A DNA stretch of 64,000 nucleotides from Oscillospiraceae bacterium. GTDB lineage: Bacteria > Bacillota > Clostridia > Oscillospirales > Ruminococcaceae. Shown piece by piece: positions 16,089 to 25,191 of this stretch (positions are counted from its first letter, which is position 1; each line of letters opens with the position of its first letter). The position numbers and the translations under genes are program-made. The DNA is taken from the NCBI GenBank assembly GCA_902363145.1, contig CABIZB010000001.1:1024100-1088099 (forward strand), given 5' to 3'. The notes under the pieces are model-generated. The model had not been told where the DNA came from. It was given only the letters and a program-made list of their open reading frames with translations, and did not search any database.

Positions 16089-16640
16089 ATGAAAAAGTTT
16101 GTATGTTCTATCTGCGGCTATGTATATGAGGGTGAGACCGCACCCGAAAAATGTCCCCAGTGCGGAGCTCCCGCTTCCAAGTTCACAGAGGTTGCTTCCG
16201 ATGACGGACTGAAGTTTGCCTGCGAGCACATTGTCGGCATCGCTAAGGAAGTTGACGACAAGGAGATCATCGACGGTCTCAACCAGAACTTCATGGGCGA
16301 GTGCACAGAAGTTGGTATGTACCTTGCAATGTCCAGAGTTGCTGACAGAGAGGGCTACCCCGAAGTCGCTGAGGCTTACAAGAGAATCGCTTACGAAGAG
16401 GCTGAGCACGCAGCTAAGTTTGCAGAGCTTCTGGGCGACGTTGTTTCCGACTCCACCAAGAAGAACCTCGAAATGAGAGTTATGGCTGAGCACGGCGCAA
16501 CTCAGGGCAAGCTTGACCTTGCTTCCAGAGCAAAGAAGCTTAACCTGGACGCTATCCATGATACTGTCCATGAAATGGCAAAGGACGAGGCAAGACACGG
16601 CAAGGCATTCCAGGGTCTCCTCAACCGTTACTTCAAGTAA
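16089..16640 (+). CDS. Reverse rubrerythrin
   Basis: A 183-residue protein with a rubredoxin-like knot at the N-terminus (CSICGY, CPQCGA; residues 6-28), followed by a ferritin-like di-iron domain with paired helices ([28 protein letters not shown]). The rubredoxin-first order defines reverse rubrerythrin, which reduces H2O2 and O2 with electrons from NADH/rubredoxin in strict anaerobes. GGAGG lies before the ATG at 16089. It is a single-gene unit with a strong terminator, as expected of a highly expressed stress protein. Confidence 0.95.
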   Translation: MKKFVCSICGYVYEGETAPEKCPQCGAPASKFTEVASDDGLKFACEHIVGIAKEVDDKEIIDGLNQNFMGECTEVGMYLAMSRVADREGYPEVAEAYKRIAYEEAEHAAKFAELLGDVVSDSTKKNLEMRVMAEHGATQGKLDLASRAKKLNLDAIHDTVHEMAKDEARHGKAFQGLLNRYFK

Positions 16641-16660
16641 TTTATACGCTGATATCCATA

Positions 16661-16692
16661 GGGTGTACAGAGTGATCTGTACACCCTTTTTC
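16661..16692 (+). terminator. Terminator after reverse rubrerythrin
   Basis: GGGTGTACAGA / TCTGTACACCC, a perfect 11-bp stem with a GTGA loop, followed by TTTTT. Confidence 0.95.
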
Positions 16693-16746
16693 TATGTGCT
16701 ACCCCCGCTTGCAGGTGTTAAAACTGCATTTGTAACAGCACCCATT

Positions 16747-16785
16747 AAAAAAGGGCATTGCCGAAAATGGCAATGCCCTTTTATT
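16747..16785 (-). terminator. Bidirectional terminator between rubrerythrin and metG
   Basis: AAAAGGGCATTGCC / GGCAATGCCCTTTT, a perfect 14-bp stem with flanking A and T runs; it ends metG on the minus strand. Confidence 0.92.
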
Positions 16786-16807
16786 ATTTCTGTATAAACT
16801 TATGAAC

Positions 16808-18763
16808 TTATGAAAGCTTAGAGCCGTTGGGGATATCCTTGTCAACGAAAATTACCTTTGCATCTTCTCCGACACTTGCGGCAACTATCATTCCGTTGGA
16901 CTCAACCCCGCAGAGCTTTGCGGGAGCAAGGTTTGCAACAACAATTACCTTTTTGCCGATAAGATCCTCGGGAGCATACCACTTGGCAATGCCCGATACT
17001 ACCTGTCTCTCGCCGAAGCCGTCATCAAGCATGAGCTTCAGGAGCTTCTTTGCCTTGGGTATCTTCTCGCAGGACTTGACCTCTGCAACACGCAGGTCGG
17101 ACTTGAAGAAATCGTCGATCTTTATAGTCTCGGAAAGAGGCTCAAGGTTTGCGCCGTCCTTATCCTGCTCAGCCTGAGTCTTTTTCATCTGAGCTTCGAT
17201 AAGAGCATTAAGCTCGCTTATCTCCTTGTCAACGTCGATTCTGGGGAAGAGAACTTCTCCTCTGTGAACGGTGACATCGGCAGGAAGAACGCCGAACTTA
17301 GCTGCATTTTCGTAGGAAACATCATCGGCGGACGCACCTATCTGCTCCCATACCTTGGGCATGGTGGTAGGCATAAATGCGGAAAGCAGAGATGTGGAAA
17401 TTCTGATAGCTTCAAGGAGATTGTAAAGAACAGCTGCAAGTCTGGGCTTGTTGGCCTCATCCTTTGCAAGCACCCAGGGAGCAGTCTCGTCAATGTACTT
17501 GTTTGCACGGGAAATTACCTTGAATATCTCAGCAAGAGCGATGTTCAGGGTGGTGTTGTCCATGCACTCGTCAACCTTTGCACGGAGAGCTGTTGCCATG
17601 GAGATAAGCTCATCGTCCATAGGGTCGGACTTCTTGTCGGCAGGAAGAGTGCCGCCGAAATACTTCTCCACCATTGCAACGGTTCTGGAAACAAGGTTGC
17701 CCAGGTCATTTGCAAGGTCGGAGTTAATTCTGTTTATCATTATCTCGTTGGAGAATGAGCTGTCAGCACCGAGAGCCATTTCACGGAGAATGTGGTATCT
17801 GATAGCATCGGGAGAATATCTCTCGCCAAGAACCATTGGGTCAACAACGTTGCCGATGGACTTGCTCATCTTCTGACCGTTGAAGGTTATCCAGCCGTGA
17901 ACAGCAAGGTGCTTGGGCAGAGGAAGATCAAGAGCCATAAGGATAGCGGGCCAGATGATAGCGTGGAAACGCATAATATCCTTTGCTACCATATGCACAT
18001 CTGCGGGCCAGAACTTGTCATAATCATTGTAGGCGTCGTTTGCATATCCCAGAGCGGTGATATAGTTGGAAAGGGCATCTACCCATACATATATAATGTG
18101 CTTATCATCAAAGGGAACTGGAATGCCCCACTTAAAGGAGGTACGTGAAACGCAGAGATCCTCGAGACCGGGCTTGATGAAGTTGTTTACAAGCTCAGTA
18201 GCACGGGTCTTGGGCTGGAGATAATCGGTTTCAAGGAGCAGCTTCTCGATTCTTTCAGCAAAGGGAGACATCTTGAAGAAGTAAGCCTCTTCCTTGGCCT
18301 CAACAACATCTCTGTGGCACTCTGGGCACTTGCCGTCCTCGTCCAGCTGGGACTCGGTCCAGAAGCTTTCGCAGGGAGTACAGTACTTGCCCTTGTATTC
18401 GCCCTTATAGATATAATCCTTGTCATAAAGAGCCTTGAAGATAGCCTGAACGGATTTTACGTGATAATCGTCGGTAGTTCTGATGTAGCGGTCATAGCTG
18501 ATGTTCATGTAGGACCAGAGCTTCTTGAAATGTTCAACGATCTCGTCAACATACTGCTTGGGAGTAACACCCTTTTCAGCAGCCTTCTGCTCGATCTTCT
18601 GACCGTGCTCGTCCGTACCGGTAAGGAACATCACATCATAGCCCTGCATTCGTCTGTAACGGGCAATGGAATCGCAGGCAACTGTGGTATAGCAGTGACC
18701 GATATGAGGATTGCCCGAAGGATAATAGATAGGGGTCGTAATGTAGTAGGGTTTCTTTGACAT
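16808..18763 (-). CDS. metG: Methionyl-tRNA synthetase
   Basis: A 651-residue class I enzyme that charges tRNA-Met. The HIGH motif is PHIGH (19-23), the zinc-knuckle cysteines are CTPCESF and CPEC (about 125-150), and KMSKS lies near residue 300. A C-terminal EMAP/Trbp111-like tRNA-binding domain (IDDFFKSDLRVAEV onward) allows dimer formation. GGAGG lies before the ATG at 18763; the apparent TTG upstream is part of the ribosome-binding site. It is monocistronic. Confidence 0.97.
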   Translation of the reverse strand: MSKKPYYITTPIYYPSGNPHIGHCYTTVACDSIARYRRMQGYDVMFLTGTDEHGQKIEQKAAEKGVTPKQYVDEIVEHFKKLWSYMNISYDRYIRTTDDYHVKSVQAIFKALYDKDYIYKGEYKGKYCTPCESFWTESQLDEDGKCPECHRDVVEAKEEAYFFKMSPFAERIEKLLLETDYLQPKTRATELVNNFIKPGLEDLCVSRTSFKWGIPVPFDDKHIIYVWVDALSNYITALGYANDAYNDYDKFWPADVHMVAKDIMRFHAIIWPAILMALDLPLPKHLAVHGWITFNGQKMSKSIGNVVDPMVLGERYSPDAIRYHILREMALGADSSFSNEIMINRINSDLANDLGNLVSRTVAMVEKYFGGTLPADKKSDPMDDELISMATALRAKVDECMDNTTLNIALAEIFKVISRANKYIDETAPWVLAKDEANKPRLAAVLYNLLEAIRISTSLLSAFMPTTMPKVWEQIGASADDVSYENAAKFGVLPADVTVHRGEVLFPRIDVDKEISELNALIEAQMKKTQAEQDKDGANLEPLSETIKIDDFFKSDLRVAEVKSCEKIPKAKKLLKLMLDDGFGERQVVSGIAKWYAPEDLIGKKVIVVANLAPAKLCGVESNGMIVAASVGEDAKVIFVDKDIPNGSKLS

Positions 18764-18880
18764 GATATTAGCCTCCAATTATGATATTCATAACTTATAT
18801 TATAAACCATTTTTCTGCATTTGTCACTACTTTTGGGAAATTTTTTTGAGAAAAAGAGCATAATTCCAAGGATACACCCC

Positions 18881-18910
18881 TTGACAAAACGCAGTCGGGT
18901 GTGATATAGT
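18881..18910 (+). promoter_or_regulatory. Promoter before a 36-codon ORF
   Basis: TTGACA (18881-18886), 18 nt and TATAGT (18905-18910), about 40 nt before the small ORF and 240 nt before the MFS gene. Confidence 0.6.
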
Positions 18911-18952
18911 AAAAAAGTAAACCATTCACCAATGATAAAAGAGGTCAGTATC

Positions 18953-19063
18953 ATGCTTTGGAAAATGACAAATGTACAGCTTCAGAAAGGTTCCGTTTTT
19001 CCCTTTTACGGGGATAGTGCGCCCTTTTGTAAGAAAATTTGTCATAAACAGGCTCTTATCTGA
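18953..19063 (+). CDS. Putative 36-residue small ORF or leader peptide
   Basis: ATG at 18953, eight nt after GAGGTC, with a good promoter upstream. The product starts MLWKMTNVQLQKGSVF and contains two cysteines and several lysines; no family is recognised. It ends 83 bp before the MFS transporter gene and could be a leader peptide regulating it or simply part of its 5' UTR. Confidence 0.35.
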   Translation: MLWKMTNVQLQKGSVFPFYGDSAPFCKKICHKQALI

Positions 19064-19146
19064 CTTAAAACAGAGCAGTTTTACAAATAAATAGTGCGCA
19101 TTATCTTCTTAAACTATCACTAAATTCAGTTTAAGGAGATTTTTTT

Positions 19147-20235
19147 ATGCTTAATATCGAAAAACAAATACGTAAGCTTTACGCCTCATCTGTGCTGGGA
19201 AATCTGTCCCTTACGGGAGCATGGGTAGCAATACTTGCGGCAAGGGGCTACAACCTTGTGGATATCGGCATCGCCGAGACAGTGTTCCACATCACAAGCC
19301 TTATTTTCGAGATACCCTCGGGAGTTCTGGCAGACGTTTTCGGGCGGAAGAAAATGCTTATCGTAAGCAGTATCATGCGAATGATAGGCAACATAATTAT
19401 GATACTTTCGGATAACCTTTTCACCGTTTGCCTGTCCATTGCATTCCACGCACTGAGCTACAATTTTTCCTCAGGCACAGGGGACGCTCTGGCTTATGAC
19501 TCACTGAAAGCCGCAAATGCAGAGAGCCGTTTTGAGCGGTTTGAATCCGATCAGCTGGTGATATACAGGCTTTGCAGCGGAATATCCACACTGTGCGCAG
19601 GCTTCGCCCTTTTCATCGGTCACAGGCTTGCATACGGCACAGACCTTATCACAGGCGTGATACAGATTGCCGTCCTCATGTCCCTCAGTGAGATGTATGC
19701 TCCCGCACCTGAGCAAAGCGGAAGCATAGCCGCAAGGCTGGCAATATGCCTTAAAGAAAGCTTTACATTTATGAAAAGCGCCAAAAGGGCAATGAAGCTT
19801 ATGATAGTAAATTCCCTTATTGGTGCGGCTGATACCCTGCTTCTTTTCTTTTTGCAGGCAAAGCTCCCCGAAAGGGGTATCCCCCACCGCCTGCTGGGTG
19901 CAGCCCTGCTGTTTATGGAAATTGGCGGTATAATCGGCTCCAAGCTGATAACAAAGCTTCCGAAGCTGAGCTACAGGTGCGTTTTCTGCATATCATCTGT
20001 TATGGTGCTTGCAGGCATTGTTGCGGAGCATTCGCCGATGTACGCAGTAATGGCGCTGGGCGGATTTATTGCCGCTGTGGCTGATGATGCTCTTCAGGTG
20101 CGGACGAATGTGCTTTTGCAGGATATGTTCCCCTCGGAACAGCGTGCGACCCTCACATCACTTGAATCCTTCACATTTTCGGTGATAATGATAGTTCTGT
20201 CGCCACTTGCGGGCTTTGCATTTACATACTGGTAA
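19147..20235 (+). CDS. MFS transporter
   Basis: A 362-residue major facilitator protein with about 11 membrane helices. Between helices 2 and 3 is the MFS signature (GVLADVFGRKKM), and the N-terminal helices resemble drug-exporter-type MFS proteins. Substrate unknown. It is slightly short of 12 helices at the C-terminus (ends ...SPLAGFAFTYW), so the last helix may be missing or divergent. AAGGAG precedes the ATG. A possible 36-codon leader lies upstream. Confidence 0.8.
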   Translation: MLNIEKQIRKLYASSVLGNLSLTGAWVAILAARGYNLVDIGIAETVFHITSLIFEIPSGVLADVFGRKKMLIVSSIMRMIGNIIMILSDNLFTVCLSIAFHALSYNFSSGTGDALAYDSLKAANAESRFERFESDQLVIYRLCSGISTLCAGFALFIGHRLAYGTDLITGVIQIAVLMSLSEMYAPAPEQSGSIAARLAICLKESFTFMKSAKRAMKLMIVNSLIGAADTLLLFFLQAKLPERGIPHRLLGAALLFMEIGGIIGSKLITKLPKLSYRCVFCISSVMVLAGIVAEHSPMYAVMALGGFIAAVADDALQVRTNVLLQDMFPSEQRATLTSLESFTFSVIMIVLSPLAGFAFTYW

Positions 20236-20245
20236 TATAAGAATA

Positions 20246-20281
20246 GGGCTGCCGAAGTTTAACGCTTCAGCAGCCCTTTAA
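20246..20281 (+). terminator. Terminator after the MFS gene
   Basis: GGGCTGCCGAAG / CTTCAGCAGCCC with a short T-run. It resembles the hairpins at 20388 and 34616. Confidence 0.7.
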
Positions 20282-20385
20282 TTACATATCAATTTTACTG
20301 ATTTGTGTGTACCTTCGCCTGTCGGCGACTAAACTTTTTACCTTTGTGCTTATTTGTGCGGATATTTTTACAAGCTTATATAACT

Positions 20386-20417
20386 AAGGGCTGCTGCATC
20401 GTGTGAAACAGCCCCTT
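20386..20417 (-). terminator. Probable terminator after spo0A
   Basis: GGGCTG / CAGCCC hairpin 20 nt past the spo0A stop; the T-run is weak. It may act from both sides. Confidence 0.5.
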
Positions 20418-20432
20418 GAATTTTCATAAACA

Positions 20433-21215
20433 TTATTTCACCGCAGCGGCGCTGTTTCTTGCCTGAGCGGACTTATATTTGAGCCTGAGATTATCGGTGA
20501 TAAGTGCGATGAACTCACTGTTTGTGGGCTTTCCCTTACCCACACTCACGGTGTAGCCGAAAAGATTCTGGATAGTATCCAGGTCTCCCCTGTCCCATGC
20601 GGTCTCGATAGCATGACGGATAGCTCTCTCCACTCTGGAGGCAGTGGTATTAAAATGCCTTGCAACTGTGGGATAAAGCAGCTTTGTAACGCTCTCCAGC
20701 ATATCGGGGTCATCGTAGCTCAGAAGTATTGCCTGCCTGAGATAATGATAGCCCTTGATATGAGCGGGAATGCCTATCTGGTGGATTATCTCGGTAACTA
20801 CCATCTCCATATCCTCGCTGAGGCGTGGGTCGCCGGGAGCCATTTCCATAGCCGCCGCACTTCTGATAACGTTCACCAGCATATCGCAGTCAAAGGGCTT
20901 GAGCATGAAATATGCGTTCTCCATGGACATTATCTGGCGCTCCGCAAAAACGTTCCTGTATGCGGAGGTAACGATGAAAAAGGGCTTATGTACAAAGCTG
21001 TCGCAGCGCTTTATCAGCTCGGCTGCATCTATTCCGGGGATAATGCTGTCAACTATAACAACATCGGGTTCCTCACTTCTGATAGCTTCCAGCAGGAGCA
21101 GACCGTCATTGTCACGGGTAACGGCAAAAAAGCCTCTTCCTCTCAGTGAGTTTGCCAGCATACAGCCAAATTCCTTGCTCTCGTCTCCGATAATTACCTT
21201 GATCTTTTCGTTCAT
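20433..21215 (-). CDS. spo0A: Sporulation transcription factor Spo0A
   Basis: A 260-residue response regulator, the master switch of sporulation. In the receiver domain, D11 forms the acidic pocket, D56 is the phosphorylated residue and K106 the conserved lysine. The C-terminal DNA-binding domain has the Spo0A-only signature ([12 protein letters not shown] ... [15 protein letters not shown]). spoIVB, normally just upstream, is absent; the DnaC-type gene lies 300 bp upstream instead. With spoIIIAA also present, a sporulation programme exists at least as genes. Confidence 0.97.
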   Translation of the reverse strand: MNEKIKVIIGDESKEFGCMLANSLRGRGFFAVTRDNDGLLLLEAIRSEEPDVVIVDSIIPGIDAAELIKRCDSFVHKPFFIVTSAYRNVFAERQIMSMENAYFMLKPFDCDMLVNVIRSAAAMEMAPGDPRLSEDMEMVVTEIIHQIGIPAHIKGYHYLRQAILLSYDDPDMLESVTKLLYPTVARHFNTTASRVERAIRHAIETAWDRGDLDTIQNLFGYTVSVGKGKPTNSEFIALITDNLRLKYKSAQARNSAAAVK

Positions 21216-21302
21216 CGTGGAGTCATCCTTTCATTTTGCAATTATTGTGTTAATATATATGTCTCGCTATTTCCTGACACTGGAAATAAGTCCTTGTTCA
21301 AT

Positions 21303-21331
21303 ATATTACCACGTCTTTTGGCAAAAATCAA
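21303..21331 (-). promoter_or_regulatory. Possible spo0A promoter
   Basis: TTGATT (21331-21326), 17 nt and TAATAT (21308-21303), about 90 nt before the spo0A start. The rest of the 300-bp gap (to 21513) shows no gene; a GTCGAA-type 0A half-site near 21466 is possible. Confidence 0.4.
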
Positions 21332-21513
21332 TACATTTCGGACATTTTATATCCATAAATATTCGGCTGATATTTAGCATTTCTGAGATAAATTTATGTA
21401 TTTCAAGATGTCTCTCGGTAACTCAAAGTTATTCGCCATTTTATGCGTAAAGGCGCAGAAGTATTCGACCCATCTGTGCATTTGCCCCCATATGCCGCAT
21501 TCCGTCAAATGCC

Positions 21514-22494
21514 CTATTTTTCAAGTCTTTTCAGCTGTCTTATGTCTTTTCCGACAAAAATCAGCACCTCGTAGAAGCCGAACAGCCGTGAGATTATCCT
21601 CTCGTTGTAATGGTCGTAAAGCTCCTCCACGGAGTAGTTGGAGCTGACTATTGTGGGCAGTCCCATATTCATTCTGCTGTTTATGAGATTGTAAACCGCA
21701 GACTCGTAAAAAGGCGTTCTCGGCTCCGCTCCCAGGTCGTCCATAATGAGCAGGTCGCAGCCGCAGAGAGCGGAAAGTGTGTCACTGTCCCCCTCGGCTC
21801 TTCCGAAATGCTCTTTTTCTATCTCACGGAGCAGGTTCAGCACTGAACCGTAAATAACGCTGCTGCCGCCCTTTATGACCTCTTTTGCAATGGACATGGA
21901 AAGATGTGTCTTTCCCACGCCTGTTTTGCCCAGCATAAGAATGCTCTTGGAATTATGGGAAAAGCCGTTGGCGTATTTGATGCAGAAATCAAGGTTATCC
22001 GCCATTTTGGCGTAGCAGTCCACGCCGTCAACGGTGATGCCCCTGTAATAATCAAGGCTGAAATGGGCAAAATCCGCATCGGGCATATTTGCACTGCGAT
22101 TAAGCTCCTCGGAAGCTATTTTGTTGATGAGGCGCTTCATACAGTCGCACATTCCCATATCCGTATAGCCCGTGTCATTGCAGGCGCTGCACCTGTAGTG
22201 GACTTCAAGATAATCTTCGGGATAGCCGTTTGACCTGAGAATGGACTTTATCATTCGGCTGCCCTCAAGATTGCTCTGCTTTATCTTTTCAAAGCTTTCC
22301 TTATAGTTATTGCCCCGCCTGATTATAAGCTGAGAAAGCTCGGAAGCTGTTCCTGCCAGCATTCGGCGTATCTCCGCCACCTGCGGGAGTTTTTTGTATA
22401 TCTCCGCAGTCCTTGCCTCCGCCTCGGCTTCCGCCATGAGACGGCGCTTTTCCATTTCGCTGTTGGCTTTCTGACGTATCTCTGTACGTGTCAT
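21514..22494 (-). CDS. dnaC: DnaC/DnaI-type helicase loader ATPase
   Basis: A 326-residue AAA+ protein. The N-terminal half has a coiled-coil-like region (EKRRLMAEAEAEARTAE) and a cysteine cluster (CSACNDTGYTDMGMCDC), as in DnaI zinc domains. Walker A is GKTGVGKTHLS, Walker B LLIMDDLGAE, followed by sensor SSN. It should load the replicative helicase at oriC or at stalled forks. It lies 18 bp behind a DnaD-domain gene, the usual partner in Clostridia. Confidence 0.9.
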   Translation of the reverse strand: MTRTEIRQKANSEMEKRRLMAEAEAEARTAEIYKKLPQVAEIRRMLAGTASELSQLIIRRGNNYKESFEKIKQSNLEGSRMIKSILRSNGYPEDYLEVHYRCSACNDTGYTDMGMCDCMKRLINKIASEELNRSANMPDADFAHFSLDYYRGITVDGVDCYAKMADNLDFCIKYANGFSHNSKSILMLGKTGVGKTHLSMSIAKEVIKGGSSVIYGSVLNLLREIEKEHFGRAEGDSDTLSALCGCDLLIMDDLGAEPRTPFYESAVYNLINSRMNMGLPTIVSSNYSVEELYDHYNERIISRLFGFYEVLIFVGKDIRQLKRLEK

Positions 22495-22512
22495 TTGTGT
22501 ACTCCTCTTTAT

Positions 22513-23556
22513 TTATACAGTAGGCTTGCTGTTTCTGGCATGCTCCATTATGGCTGACAGGTCAAAGGATGGCGCTGATTTTTCCGCAGCCGTGCTTCTT
22601 CCCTGCGCCGCCTGACGGGGTGCCTGACCTCTTGACGGCTTGGTGCGTTCATCGAACTCTATTGCCGACTGCATATCGGTAATGTTATTGTCATGCCACT
22701 TCACAAGTATCTTGTTCATGTACTGGAACGCAGGCTTGCCCGTTGCGTCAACGGTCTTGTCATAAGCCAGCTCCACAAGGTCAACAGACATATCCATGCG
22801 TGCCCACTCGTCAATGTACTTTTTCTGGGAAGCGGTGAGCTTGTTCTGCATTTTTAGGCGTGACTGCACCTTTGCCTCAAAGGTAAAGGATCTCTGCATG
22901 AGCAGTATCTCGTTTTCCGCCTGCTCGTGAGTGGCAATGTTCTTTTCATGCCAGTCAAGGGCAGCTTTTTCTATGTAGCCCATATTCGTCCTGCCGACAG
23001 AGCAGCAGTAGGCTATGAGCATCATTATGATATCCGCAGACATTCCCAGATGGTCGTATATCCACAGGATAGTCCGCTGATCGTCAAAAGTAAGCACTCT
23101 TTTAAGGCTGCCCTCGGCGCTTTTGAAAAGCAGCGCTATCTCCTGAGATTCGGCTATTCTTTCCGCTATCTCAGTGGGAAGCAGTGATTTTCTCGGTCTG
23201 ATGACCTCTTTTTCGGGCGCAGCAGGCACAGCGGCAGCTGGTATTGCAGCCGCAGGAACAGCAGTTTCGGGCTTTGGAGCCAGCACCCTGACAGGCTCAT
23301 GCGCCGCAGGCTGACTTTTTGCCTGAGGAGCATTGCCGCTCCTGTAAATTACCCCCACCGATGACCAGTAGGAAAGAGCCTCGTCAATATCCTCGGCGGT
23401 CACTCCTATCTCGTCGGGGTCATCGGGGAGACGGCGGTATTTAAGCATATATATAAGAACTTTCAGCGCCTTGCCCGAAGCAAGTCTCAGTGCTTCGGCG
23501 GCAGCATCGGGAACGGCGAAAACTCCGCCGCTGTCCCAGTTTACCTTGTAATCCAT
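22513..23556 (-). CDS. DnaD-domain replication initiation protein
   Basis: A 347-residue protein. The N-terminal winged-helix region covers residues 1-80 (ALKVLIYMLKYRR), followed by an Ala/Pro-rich linker (about 95-125). Two DnaB/DnaD-type C-terminal domains follow, the last containing YIDEWARMDMSVDLVELAY and the YxxxILxxW motif (YMNKILVKW). DnaD remodels DNA and recruits the helicase loader, which is the next gene. Start at ATG 23556. Confidence 0.85.
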   Translation of the reverse strand: MDYKVNWDSGGVFAVPDAAAEALRLASGKALKVLIYMLKYRRLPDDPDEIGVTAEDIDEALSYWSSVGVIYRSGNAPQAKSQPAAHEPVRVLAPKPETAVPAAAIPAAAVPAAPEKEVIRPRKSLLPTEIAERIAESQEIALLFKSAEGSLKRVLTFDDQRTILWIYDHLGMSADIIMMLIAYCCSVGRTNMGYIEKAALDWHEKNIATHEQAENEILLMQRSFTFEAKVQSRLKMQNKLTASQKKYIDEWARMDMSVDLVELAYDKTVDATGKPAFQYMNKILVKWHDNNITDMQSAIEFDERTKPSRGQAPRQAAQGRSTAAEKSAPSFDLSAIMEHARNSKPTV

Positions 23557-23698
23557 GGCATACACTCTCTTTGCGTTACACATATTCTGCGGGTCTCTTA
23601 TTTTTATCGAAACAAACCCATATTATTATAGCACATATATCCGCAAAAAACTATAGGCAATACCGCACAAAGGAGCCGCTTTTTATTTGTAAGGTGTT

Positions 23699-24886
23699 TC
23701 AATATGCGTTGCGCTTTATCACCTCGGAGTAGAAGTCGCACAGCTCGGAGGCGGCTTCAAGGGCGTAGCTTTCCACATTGAGCATAATGCCCTTGCCTGT
23801 CCTTACGGGGCGGACTGTAACTCTGCCGCCGTCGCCGTCGGTAAGCACTCCCCCTGTCGATACGCTGAGCCTCTCCAGCAGCTCGGAGGGCTTATCCACA
23901 GGGATATACCTGTTGACCCCCGCAAACTTCGGCAGCTGTGAGACAGCTTCTTTAAGGGTCATCTTCCTGCGCCTTAGAGCCTCCAGCACATTGAATGCCA
24001 GAGCTATGCCGTCGTGCATGAAAAGCTGCTTTGAGGCAAGCTGCCTTGCTTCAAGGCACTGTGACGATGGCGAGCTTTCATCATCGCAGATGTTCTTCCC
24101 GCAGCTGATTATCTTCCTGCCGCAGCTTTCCGCCAGCTGTTCCAGCGCTCTGGGAACAGAACCGCAGACAGCGCAGTCCTCTCCCCTGTCAAACATATCC
24201 ATGCAGCATATCATGATCAGCCTGTCACGGAAAACATAGCCCGTTTCCTCCGAATAGGCGGAAATGCGCCTGCCGTCTCCGCTGATACGAAAGGCTATAC
24301 GATCGCCGTTCTTGTCGTTTCTTCCTTCAAGTATCTTTTCGCAGACGGAAAGTATCCTTTCGGACGAACTGTAGAAATCCGCACGAATGCCCTCAAAGGG
24401 CATCACCTGCTCCGATACTGCGGCGGCATAGATAAGGTCAGCCCCGTCAAAATTCGTAACAGTGCCGTAATGACTGTAGGGAAGCAAATGCGAAACGGTC
24501 AGCTCATGCTCTATCTGCTCCTCTGTGCTGCGGTAAAGGTCAAGGCCGTCCCCTGCAAAAAGTCCCAGAGAAGCGGTTATCTCCGTATGAACATAACAGC
24601 CGCCACTGCAGCCTGTTATCCCTGCCGCATACGCCGCAGAGGTGGCGGCACAGCTGCCCATGAAAACACATTCACAGCCCGATGACGCAGCTCCCGCAGC
24701 AAAAGCCATGGCAAGGGACGCCGCTCCTGCCGAGGGACTGTGAGCAACGCATATCCGTCCCTTTTCTCCGCCCATGGCTGCTCCCACGGCAGCTCCCGCC
24801 GCTGCCGCACCCATTGTATCCAGCTGCCCCGACGCAGAGGGAACGAGCCTGCTGTTCTCCTCAAAATGAAGAATATTTTCGCTCAT
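23699..24886 (-). CDS. Degenerate phosphohexomutase-family protein
   Basis: A 395-residue protein with the layout of alpha-D-phosphohexomutases: an N-terminal glycine/alanine-rich domain (HSPSAGAASLAMAFAAG), a central region, and a C-terminal domain (RVTVRPVRTGKGIMLNVES) resembling the phosphate-binding domain 4. The catalytic TASHNP loop is replaced by EITASLGLFAG, and the Mg-binding DGDGDR by SGDGRR. It therefore probably lacks mutase activity or uses another reaction. It has an excess of Ala and Cys. Start ATG at 24886 after AAAGGA. Confidence 0.65.
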   Translation of the reverse strand: MSENILHFEENSRLVPSASGQLDTMGAAAAGAAVGAAMGGEKGRICVAHSPSAGAASLAMAFAAGAASSGCECVFMGSCAATSAAYAAGITGCSGGCYVHTEITASLGLFAGDGLDLYRSTEEQIEHELTVSHLLPYSHYGTVTNFDGADLIYAAAVSEQVMPFEGIRADFYSSSERILSVCEKILEGRNDKNGDRIAFRISGDGRRISAYSEETGYVFRDRLIMICCMDMFDRGEDCAVCGSVPRALEQLAESCGRKIISCGKNICDDESSPSSQCLEARQLASKQLFMHDGIALAFNVLEALRRRKMTLKEAVSQLPKFAGVNRYIPVDKPSELLERLSVSTGGVLTDGDGGRVTVRPVRTGKGIMLNVESYALEAASELCDFYSEVIKRNAY

Positions 24887-24916
24887 GATGTACACGTTCC
24901 TTTCAAAAATGTCATT

Positions 24917-24960
24917 ATACTAATCTTTGATCGTTCTATAGGTTGATTGAGGATTAGTAT
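24917..24960. repeat. 44-bp palindromic element, short form of the 11576 element
   Basis: ATACTAATC...CTATAG and its inverted copy are joined with almost no interior. Both ends match the 26-bp ends of the 160-bp element at 11576-11735. Confidence 0.7.
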
Positions 24961-25050
24961 TACAGAAGTTTTGACAGATATTATCCGGATAATTCAGCAA
25001 ATTGCATATTTGTTCCGTTAAATGGAAATAAAAGTACGTGTAAAATGTAA

Positions 25051-25079
25051 TTGAAAAAAATCTATTTATATGGTATAAT
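25051..25079 (+). promoter_or_regulatory. nadB promoter
   Basis: TTGAAA (25051-25056), 17 nt and TATAAT (25074-25079), giving a ~105-nt leader before the nadB start. Confidence 0.7.
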
Positions 25080-25191
25080 ATCAACAATTATAGGCAGCTG
25101 TCGTTTTATACCGATCATCAATAAAACTTCGGTGCTCAGTATTACAGCTTTTACCATATTGAAAGGAGTATCGTTTTCTCTTGAAAACGAG

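Noticed and set aside
25051..25191. N-terminal extension of NadB from 25051
   Set aside because: The frame would start inside the -35 box of the predicted promoter, and the extra 47 residues are not like NadB.
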